Assembly: GCA_002293525.1 (NCBI GenBank)
Contig: DBDJ01000046.1
Span: 1 to 13,070 of the forward strand
Length of the DNA stretch: 13,070 nt
Source of the DNA: Lachnospiraceae bacterium UBA935
GTDB lineage: Bacteria > Bacillota > Clostridia > Lachnospirales > Lachnospiraceae
Direction: 5' to 3'
The notes under the pieces are model-generated. The model was not told the DNA's origin and made no database searches. It saw only the letters and a list, made by a program, of their open reading frames with translations. The position numbers and the translations under genes were made by a program. Positions 7,359 to 13,070 of the stretch are shown piece after piece; position 1 is the stretch's first letter; every line of letters begins with the position of its first letter.

Positions 7359-8270
7359 TTATTTATCTTTATACCGTTCGGCTGTCTTGCCATCAGGGCT
7401 GAAGCAGACTGAATATACTGGTTCCGCAGACTCTTCAAAGGTACGAAGGCATTGCTCAGTCATGATATCCCATAACTTGAGGTTTTTTACAGTACGGGCA
7501 ACGATCGTTTTCCCATCCGGACTTGAACAAACCGCACTGACTGTTTGATCCTCATCAGAATATTTATCAACTAGTAATTTGAATGCGCGATCATCACCTG
7601 ATACGATGCCAAGTAATCTAACTCCACCATAACTTCCGTAAATCACCCACTTCCCGTCAGAGCTGAAACATAAATCACGGTACATATTTGAAAGACAACA
7701 ACTGAATATCTTATCTTCACTTTCAATATCAAATAATTCAATACTTTTATCCCAAATTAATTCTCTATCTTCTTTTTTTACTATTGCGTATACCTTCCGG
7801 ATAGGATCAAAATAAAATTCAGCATCACTTCTATAATCAAAATCATCAATATCCAGATAACCTATAAATTCTCCATTTTTATAACATCGATATTCTATAT
7901 AATGTACTATTTCTTCTCCCTCATGTTCTTTATATGGTTCTGTGCAGATTAATAACGTTCCGTCAGAACTGATGCCTGCCACATCATAATTGTTATCAGT
8001 CGGATAAATAACAATGCTATTGTTAATCAATTCATTACAAATGCAATGACGCTGAATGTTTAACCGAATCGTATCATATATCAAACTTTTTCCAAATTGT
8101 CGTAAGTCGTTTAGTTTTGATAAAAGAACCAGTGCTGATGCAATGTCACCGTTTTGTATCAGAGTATTTGCTCCCGCTGCTGTGGCATTAAAAAGCAACT
8201 GCCTTGATAAGATGTCATTTGTCTCACCAAACTTGTTGAGGATCATCTCACAAGGACTTATTTGAGGCAA
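7359..8270 (-). CDS. C-terminal WD40 segment of the broken kinase protein
   Basis: 303 codons counted from TTG 8268-8270, but the frame is open back to about 8302 and probably continues the preceding WD40 frame, so the TTG is not a natural start. The first 75 residues form a helical insert (TNDILSRQLLFNATAAGAN, then DIASALVLLSKLNDL). Then come WD40-type blades with CFSSDGKWVIYGS, SSPDGKTIVARTVKNLKLWD and VYSVCFSPDGKT. The sequence ends abruptly after SPDGKT with AERYKDK and TAA, in the middle of a blade: a complete blade would go on to a hydrophobic strand and a W-D/N pair. The 3' end therefore looks truncated near 7395. No Shine-Dalgarno sequence precedes 8270. Role inferred as a protein-interaction scaffold or sensor. 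Confidence 0.75.
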   Translation of the reverse strand: MPQISPCEMILNKFGETNDILSRQLLFNATAAGANTLIQNGDIASALVLLSKLNDLRQFGKSLIYDTIRLNIQRHCICNELINNSIVIYPTDNNYDVAGISSDGTLLICTEPYKEHEGEEIVHYIEYRCYKNGEFIGYLDIDDFDYRSDAEFYFDPIRKVYAIVKKEDRELIWDKSIELFDIESEDKIFSCCLSNMYRDLCFSSDGKWVIYGSYGGVRLLGIVSGDDRAFKLLVDKYSDEDQTVSAVCSSPDGKTIVARTVKNLKLWDIMTEQCLRTFEESAEPVYSVCFSPDGKTAERYKDK

Positions 8271-8287
8271 AGGTACTCTATATATCT

Positions 8288-9931
8288 TTAAAGTCCTTCT
8301 TTATCACGACGAGACACGCTTATTGTCTTCGCATCAGGACTAAAACCAAAAGAAAGAAACGCCCTTGTGAATATAGTATCTTTATATGGAAAATAATCTA
8401 TCAAATTTAAAGCGCACACACACTCTTTAGTCGTAATATTCCATAGCATAATGCTATTGTTTCTTTCTGTAATCACAGTCTTACCATCAAGGCTTATACG
8501 GATTTTTTTTGTAAATGACTTAACTGTGCGGATACATTTTCCTGAAATAACATCCCAGAATTTAAGAGTATCATTATTATCTCCGGAAATTATCATATCA
8601 CCATCTGAACTGAAGCATACTGAACAAACCTCAGATTCATGTGCATCAAAATCACGAATATGCTCACCAGATTCAAGATTCCACAGTTTGAGGCATTTAT
8701 TTTCTGCTACAATCTGCATTTTACCATCAAGGCTGATACCGGACGGTTGAAAGACAAACACCCCGCATTCAGTGGTTACCAATTCCCCTGATTCAACATT
8801 CCAATTTCCAATCTTATGCACAAATTGTCTGATTTCAAATTTTCTTTTTTCTATCTGGCAAGCTCTTCGCATAAGACGACTACCCCATAGATCCCCCTCC
8901 TGCTTACATGCCAGCATTATTTTGCCGTCAGGACCTAACCAGATATTATTATTGTTATAATAATCATGATCGCTCTCAATTTCAGAGATGCAGCGCCTAG
9001 ACTCAATATCCCACAGCTTATAGTAACTGTAATAATCTGAAATCACCATTTTCCCCTCAGCAAAGCACACCTTATTCATATACTCTTTATAGATGCAAAT
9101 ACCTGTTAAAGCATCCCAAAGCTTTACACCTACCTTACCCTTAAAAATAATTACCCCATCAGGACTAAAGCAGTATATACACTCTTTATCCATTTCCATT
9201 TCGTGTGTCAAGATCGTATTTTCATTTTTTTTCTTAATTATTTGTTGTGCTTTGGCGAGCATTACATTTTTATCTATTAATTGGTCATCCTCCAGTTCCG
9301 CCCGGTTTAAGTCTCTAAGTACGCTTTCTGCATCCCCTAGCGCAATCTGGAATTTGGCACGGTAATAAGCCGGATTTTTTATCTTTATACTTAAAATACG
9401 CAGTGCCTCCCAAGGATCGATTTCTCCGCATCTCCACTGCCATATGGTCTGATTAAAAATCGTTTCGACATGATCCGGCATGATGTTTAGAACCTGCTCC
9501 CAACAATTCCTCGCCTCCTCTTCCATCCCCAAGTCAAGATAGGAAAGCGCCTTATTATTTAACGAATCTGCCATGTGTTCTGCAGCCTTGCTCGCCGCCC
9601 GCGGATATTTACTTTCGGTTTCCGCTTCATAAAGCTCAAGAAGTTTTTCTTCAATAAAGCCGAAATGATTGGGACGGTTTCTTTGATCGCTGCTAAGACA
9701 TTGTTTAAGCAGACCTTTCAACGCCTCCGGCACGGGAACCCGTGTACTTGCCAAGATTTCATCACAGTTCAGACCCGCAACGACACCGTTGACCCAGGAT
9801 CGCGAGCCAGCGTACATTTCCATCACAGACACGGCCCATGAGTAAATATCGGACCGCCGGGTGAGCGTTTTCCCTTCCATCTGTTCCATTGAACAGTAAG
9901 CCGGCGTGTACCCGCCGGATATGGCAAACAT
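8288..9931 (-). CDS. Kinase C-lobe, TPR-like helices and WD40 propeller (middle segment of broken gene)
   Basis: 547 codons from ATG 9931; the in-frame sequence already matches the kinase fold from about 9960, so this ATG is internal to a longer gene. Residues 1-100 are the kinase C-lobe: GGYTPAYCSMEQ (P+1 loop; the usual APE/SPE is SME), then RRSDIYSWAVSVMEM (subdomain IX, D28) and RNRP (subdomain XI). Residues about 113-160 contain a TPR-like pair (NNKALSYLDLGMEEEARNCW). From about 240 to 540 come WD40 blades ending in KLWD 270-273, KLWD 305-308, DLWG 347-350, KLWN 415-418, KFWD 457-460 and MLWN 495-498, each followed by a strand and a FSPDGK-like turn. It stops at 8288-8290 just after the second frameshift. 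The WD40 part is visibly more AT-rich than the kinase part. Confidence 0.85.
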   Translation of the reverse strand: MFAISGGYTPAYCSMEQMEGKTLTRRSDIYSWAVSVMEMYAGSRSWVNGVVAGLNCDEILASTRVPVPEALKGLLKQCLSSDQRNRPNHFGFIEEKLLELYEAETESKYPRAASKAAEHMADSLNNKALSYLDLGMEEEARNCWEQVLNIMPDHVETIFNQTIWQWRCGEIDPWEALRILSIKIKNPAYYRAKFQIALGDAESVLRDLNRAELEDDQLIDKNVMLAKAQQIIKKKNENTILTHEMEMDKECIYCFSPDGVIIFKGKVGVKLWDALTGICIYKEYMNKVCFAEGKMVISDYYSYYKLWDIESRRCISEIESDHDYYNNNNIWLGPDGKIMLACKQEGDLWGSRLMRRACQIEKRKFEIRQFVHKIGNWNVESGELVTTECGVFVFQPSGISLDGKMQIVAENKCLKLWNLESGEHIRDFDAHESEVCSVCFSSDGDMIISGDNNDTLKFWDVISGKCIRTVKSFTKKIRISLDGKTVITERNNSIMLWNITTKECVCALNLIDYFPYKDTIFTRAFLSFGFSPDAKTISVSRRDKEGL

Positions 9932-10674
9932 CGTCTTACCCGAATCCGATGATCTGCCGGGACCTCGGCAGAGCGTTCCGGCAAGGTCAGTAAAGCACGG
10001 GCACTAGCCAGCCCGAAGTCCGATATTTTCACTACGCCGTCAGAAGATAATAATACATTGGCAGGCTTGACGTCCTGATGTATGATGCCCATGTTCTCCC
10101 CATTATCGTTTTTCCGCTCATGAGCATAGTGAAGGCCCCGCGCAAACTGGATCGCCATATCCAGTATCCGCACCTGCTGTTCCGCTTCCGAACCTTCGTA
10201 GAGCTTTCCGGATCTTATCCACTCTTCCAGAGTTCCGCCCTCCATCCACTCGGCAAAAATCGTGGGGGTTCCGTCAATATCCCGGACGTAATGACAGGAC
10301 ACAATGTGAGGATGCAGGCCAAGCTCGATCCACACTTGACATTCCTCAATGAATTTCTCTTTCTGCTCGTCCGAAACAAAAGATTCGGGCCGTGGCTGTT
10401 TCATGGCCAGGTCGGTATTCCACCCGGTGTGGTGGACACGCCAGACCCGTCCCATGCCGCCGCTTTCAATGGCATCACTTTCGATGCGATATATGCTAAG
10501 CAAGGTCGTGCCTTTTACGTAACCGACATCTTTTAGCGCAACGTCAGTTCCGCCGCCTTCCGGCACAGCTGCTGCGGAAGACGGTACGGTAAGTATTGCT
10601 GATTTGACAACGGTTTTATCATCCTCATATACCGTCGCATCGGAATCATATGGGAATTTTTCGTCAGCTGACAT
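9823..10674 (-). CDS. Ser/Thr protein kinase N-terminal part (Pkn2/Hanks type), frameshifted
   Basis: Predicted cytosolic Ser/Thr kinase. Counting from ATG 10683: acidic N-terminal tail (DSDATVYEDDKTVV), glycine loop ESGGMGRV 73-80, ATP-anchoring K95 in DLAMKQ, helix-C glutamate E113/E114, catalytic loop HQDVKPANVLL (H202, D204, K206, N209) and DFG 222-224. The catalytic Asp, Lys and Asn are all present; the loop is HQD instead of HRD. After about residue 240 the frame departs (PADHRIRVRR onward is out-of-frame sequence) because of the break near 9957-9961. There are three candidate starts: ATG 10683 overlaps the upstream stop as ATGA, ATG 10680 follows, and ATG 10674 has AGAGGA 9 bases upstream, so 10674 (MSADEKF) is preferred. 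It is the third gene of the GT2-radical SAM-kinase operon and is translationally coupled. If the frameshift is real, this product lacks its C-lobe and is inactive. Confidence 0.88.
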   Translation of the reverse strand: MSADEKFPYDSDATVYEDDKTVVKSAILTVPSSAAAVPEGGGTDVALKDVGYVKGTTLLSIYRIESDAIESGGMGRVWRVHHTGWNTDLAMKQPRPESFVSDEQKEKFIEECQVWIELGLHPHIVSCHYVRDIDGTPTIFAEWMEGGTLEEWIRSGKLYEGSEAEQQVRILDMAIQFARGLHYAHERKNDNGENMGIIHQDVKPANVLLSSDGVVKISDFGLASARALLTLPERSAEVPADHRIRVRRCLPYPAGTRRLTVQWNRWKGKRSPGGPIFTHGPCL

Positions 10675-10679
10675 AATCA

Positions 10680-11849
10680 TCATTCCTCTTCGTATCTGAT
10701 ATAATCAACAGGCGCCGCCGCCTGTTCCGCCGGTGTCAGGCTGCCTTGGCCGTAGGGGCGCCCGACGCAGTAATCGCAGGTCGCAAAATTGATTTTATCA
10801 AAGATAAAGCCGCGCATCACTGCCGTTCGCTCCTCTTGGGGCCGCTTTCTGATGTCAGAAAGCGGCAGGTAATCCTCTCCGCAAGGCGGTACCGCCCCCA
10901 GGTTCATCGCATTGGCCATGAACGGGCAATGGTACAGCTTGCCGTCCAAGAGCGTCAGCAGGTTTTTGGCACAGCAGCCGAGGAAGACCGCATCCAGAGC
11001 CTCGGGCGTCCGGCCATGCTTCGCAAGAGAGGAACAGGGACTCCATCGGTCGATCCGGGACGTGTCATAGGCGATGCCCTCCTGACGCAGAGCCTCCTCC
11101 AGCCGGGATAGATTACGGGAGAGTGTTCCGTAATCGGTGATCCGGAAGACGACTTTTTCCTGGCGGATATGTGCCCAGGCCTCCTGCGGCGGTACGATGG
11201 TTCCGTTGGTGAAAATGACCAGACGGCGAACCCTCTCGTCCTGCGCCAGCATGTCGATCAGCGGATAGACTGCCTTGTTCATCAATGGCTCGCCGCCGAT
11301 GATCCGCAGTTCATAGAGTCCGTCCACACAGTCAAGCAAAGCTTCGACTGCCTCGAGAAGCTCTTCCGCCCGGTAATCTCTGGGTGCATGATAATACTGC
11401 ATGAGGTTGGAGCACTCCCGACAGCGCAGGGAACAGCGCTCGGTTACAACCAGATCCACGCTGCGGATATAGACGCCGTCCCCCATGTGGCGGTGCAGGT
11501 TCACGCATTGTTCTACTTCATCGACCGCGATCCGGGCTTCCTTGGCGTAAGAGAACTTCGTATAATCAATTCCTTCCAGGGCTTCATGCGCCAGAATCAC
11601 CCGGCCCGCCTGGCCTGACGGCAGCCGGTTCAGGATATGGTGCGCACTGGGAATGGCGACCAGATATTCCGCTTCGCTGCCATAACATTCCGCCGCTTCA
11701 TCTATCCCGATCACCGGTAAGCCGAACATGGTTTTCCCGCGCTGTTCATCATCGCCGAAACAGGTGATCCGGTCTTTGTTGGCCCAGAAAATCGCTTCTG
11801 CAGCAGAGCCGCTGCCTATTATGACTCTTTTTCTTATACTTTCTTCCAT
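10680..11849 (-). CDS. Radical SAM protein with N-terminal Rossmann-like domain and C-terminal Cys motifs
   Basis: 389 residues. Residues about 5-100 resemble a nucleotide-binding, PglD-N/CoA-binding-like fold (RVIIGSGSAAEAIFWA, then a predicted turn RGKTMFGLPVIG). The radical SAM core follows with CSLRCREC (C139, C143, C146; CxxxCxxC ligating the SAM-binding 4Fe-4S cluster) and GGEP at 185-188. The C-terminal part has C272, C292/C293, C308, C323 and the pair C358/C361 (ATCDYC), consistent with a SPASM/twitch-type auxiliary cluster binding region. This layout is seen in radical SAM proteins encoded beside glycosyltransferases; the substrate is unknown (peptide or sugar-linked maturation are both possible). 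The start ATG is supported by AAGGAG overlapping the GT2 stop codon, with 12 bases between the genes. The stop overlaps the first ATG of the kinase gene (ATGA). The product should be oxygen-sensitive, fitting an anaerobe. Confidence 0.92.
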   Translation of the reverse strand: MEESIRKRVIIGSGSAAEAIFWANKDRITCFGDDEQRGKTMFGLPVIGIDEAAECYGSEAEYLVAIPSAHHILNRLPSGQAGRVILAHEALEGIDYTKFSYAKEARIAVDEVEQCVNLHRHMGDGVYIRSVDLVVTERCSLRCRECSNLMQYYHAPRDYRAEELLEAVEALLDCVDGLYELRIIGGEPLMNKAVYPLIDMLAQDERVRRLVIFTNGTIVPPQEAWAHIRQEKVVFRITDYGTLSRNLSRLEEALRQEGIAYDTSRIDRWSPCSSLAKHGRTPEALDAVFLGCCAKNLLTLLDGKLYHCPFMANAMNLGAVPPCGEDYLPLSDIRKRPQEERTAVMRGFIFDKINFATCDYCVGRPYGQGSLTPAEQAAAPVDYIRYEEE

Positions 11850-11861
11850 ACCTTCTTCTCC

Positions 11862-12953
11862 TTAGGCCGTCTCCGACGCGACGGTAAGATAGATTGTCTT
11901 CGCCTGCTCTTCCTTGATCCGTTTTCTTCGCATGATATTGCGGCGGTACACCAGGATCAGTTCCAAGATCCGCTTCCCGGGAATCAGCTTCTTCACTTGT
12001 CGGTTAAGATCGTTTTCGCCGGGGTCATAGCCGGCAATACAGTCCTGCAGCACGGCATCGTTAACCAACGTACTAATATAGAAAAACAATTCCTGGGACA
12101 GCTTCATCCGATAAACACAGTTAAACATCATCCGCAAAGCGCATTCGCTGTATGCATGGCGGAATAAGGCGTCAATATCCCGAGGACAGCTGTCTGACCG
12201 AACGATTTCCCGTGCTTTATAGACGGTATGGACGAAATCCATATAGCCTTTATACGTGACCGCACTGCCATGGTTATCTTGGTTGTGATAATAATAATAT
12301 AACTGTTTCTGTTCATAATAAGCACTGCTGGTGTATTCCAAGTAACACATGACGAAGAGGATATCTTCCCAAGCTATGATGCTTTCGTCAAAGGAAATAC
12401 TGTTATTACGGATAATATCCGTCCGGTACAGCTTGCCCCAGGCACTGCCAAAGACACGGTACCGGTTAAACTCCTGCATCCAGCCCGCAACCAGGCCGAC
12501 GACATCGCTGCGGGTCGGGATCAGACGTGAAGGTCCGCTCCAATCCTCCGATTCTTGGCCGAAGAAATCAATCCGCTTTACGTTTCCCATGACCAGATCC
12601 ACGCCACATTGCAAAAAGTGTCCGAGCAGGATTTCAATGGCGCAGGGATCAAGGTCATCATCCGAATCCATAAAATAAACATATTCGCCGGTCATGCTCT
12701 GTATGCCCCGGTTGCGGCCGGCGGCCGGTCCCATATTCATTTCATTGTGCAATAATACAATCCGGGCGTCCCTTTCCGCGTAGGTTTCGCAAATCTGCCG
12801 GCTGGTATCGCCGGAGCAGTCGTCTATTAAGATAATCTCCAGATTACGGTAGCTCTGGCCGGTCACTGCGGCCAAGCAGCGCGGTAAATATTGTTCGCAG
12901 TTATATACAGGGATGACTATCGATACTTTAGGATAATTGTGGGTTAACATCAT
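11862..12953 (-). CDS. Family 2 glycosyltransferase (GT-A fold)
   Basis: 363 residues, predicted inverting transferase moving a sugar from a nucleotide donor to a glycan, lipid or protein acceptor. Seen: the N-terminal KVSIVIPVYNCEQYLPRCL strand-loop (10-28), NLEIILIDDCSGD (nucleotide-binding acid at D44/D45), GPAAGRNRGI (75-84) and the metal-binding acidic cluster FMDSDDD (94-100). All are standard GT2 landmarks. No transmembrane helix is obvious; the C-terminus is basic (RRNIMRRKRIKEE), which may favour membrane-surface contact. The start is ATG 12953 with AAGGAGG 7-8 bases upstream; a second ATG follows directly. It is the first gene of the operon, with the radical SAM gene 12 bases downstream. 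Donor and acceptor cannot be told from sequence alone. Confidence 0.94.
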   Translation of the reverse strand: MMLTHNYPKVSIVIPVYNCEQYLPRCLAAVTGQSYRNLEIILIDDCSGDTSRQICETYAERDARIVLLHNEMNMGPAAGRNRGIQSMTGEYVYFMDSDDDLDPCAIEILLGHFLQCGVDLVMGNVKRIDFFGQESEDWSGPSRLIPTRSDVVGLVAGWMQEFNRYRVFGSAWGKLYRTDIIRNNSISFDESIIAWEDILFVMCYLEYTSSAYYEQKQLYYYYHNQDNHGSAVTYKGYMDFVHTVYKAREIVRSDSCPRDIDALFRHAYSECALRMMFNCVYRMKLSQELFFYISTLVNDAVLQDCIAGYDPGENDLNRQVKKLIPGKRILELILVYRRNIMRRKRIKEEQAKTIYLTVASETA

Positions 12954-13033
12954 AATCGCCTCCTTTTCATGATGGTGATTGGTTATTAGTGGTAATGTCT
13001 ATGTTCTTATCATAAGACATCCACGGAGGCTGA

Positions 13034-13065
13034 TTTATAACTAAAGTTTCAGTAACTGTTCAGTA
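13034..13065 (-). promoter_or_regulatory. Candidate operon promoter with phased TTCAGTA direct repeats
   Basis: On the minus strand TGAACA (13057-13062, 4/6) and TATAAA (13034-13039, 5/6) are 17 bases apart, about 80 bases upstream of the GT2 start. On the plus strand TTCAGTA occurs at 13048-13054 and again at 13059-13065. The copies are 11 bases apart (about one helical turn), overlapping the -35 box and the spacer, as an operator could. The rest of the 12954-13070 leader holds only the Shine-Dalgarno sequence and no recognisable riboswitch. The site is close to the window edge, so an upstream gene or a stronger promoter further right cannot be excluded. Confidence 0.35.
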
Positions 13066-13070
13066 CCTTC

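Larger units (their letters stand above)
7359..10674 (-). pseudogene. Ser/Thr kinase-TPR-WD40 gene interrupted by two frameshifts
   Basis: Three consecutive minus-strand frames together spell one coherent protein of about 1100 residues: Pkn2-like kinase domain, TPR-like helices, WD40 propeller(s), a helical insert, then more WD40 units. The kinase activation segment is split between frames near 9957-9961 (GGTCCCGGCAG on the coding strand), where one added base would join SAEVPG to RSSDSGKTMFAISGG. The WD40 part is split near 8300-8302 (GATAAAGAAGG), where one added A would join VSRRDK to RRTLKIYRVPLPQISPCEM. Both breaks therefore fit loss of a single base in a 3-base homopolymer. Either the sequence contains two errors and the gene is intact, or this is a true pseudogene or switched-off allele. 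The individual parts are described separately. Confidence 0.7.

Overview
The window looks like chromosomal DNA of an anaerobic Bacillota-type bacterium. Shine-Dalgarno sequences are strong (AGGAGG or AAGGAG before most genes), and the relic genes (AAA_14/DUF4143 ATPase, Phd/YefM antitoxin) are of kinds common in Clostridia and Negativicutes. I lean towards Negativicutes, but this is inference and no marker gene is present. Almost everything real is on the minus strand; the long plus-strand frames are mostly shadows.

Left, 1-1899: an MBL-fold alkyl sulfatase that runs off the left edge. Next, 1900-3117: a gene graveyard with the last codons of a VOC/glyoxalase-like protein, a Phd/YefM antitoxin fragment without its toxin (plus strand), an unrecognised decayed frame, and the frameshifted C-terminal part of a DUF4143 ATPase.

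Centre, 3114-6671: a 1185-residue hybrid protease. It has a Clp_N-like head, a lysine-rich 8-residue tandem-repeat linker, a ClpA/B-type AAA module, a degenerate receiver-like domain, and a complete FtsH-type AAA plus M41 zinc protease module. It has no membrane segment. A good promoter lies just upstream. At 6873-7340 there is an unrecognised plus-strand gene.

Right, 7359-12953: three genes in order of transcription. They are a GT2 glycosyltransferase, a radical SAM protein with an N-terminal Rossmann-like part, and a very large Ser/Thr kinase-TPR-WD40 protein. The kinase reading frame is broken at two places (near 9957-9961 and 8300-8302). Each break is consistent with loss of one base in a short homopolymer, so it is either sequence error or real inactivation or switching. 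A candidate promoter with two TTCAGTA direct repeats lies at 13034-13065.

Working model (inference): the GT2, radical SAM and kinase genes form one operon. With the Clp/FtsH hybrid they may form a signalling and proteolysis module in which kinase and WD40 propellers sense or scaffold and the soluble two-engine protease executes. The surrounding relics suggest a recombination-prone accessory locus.
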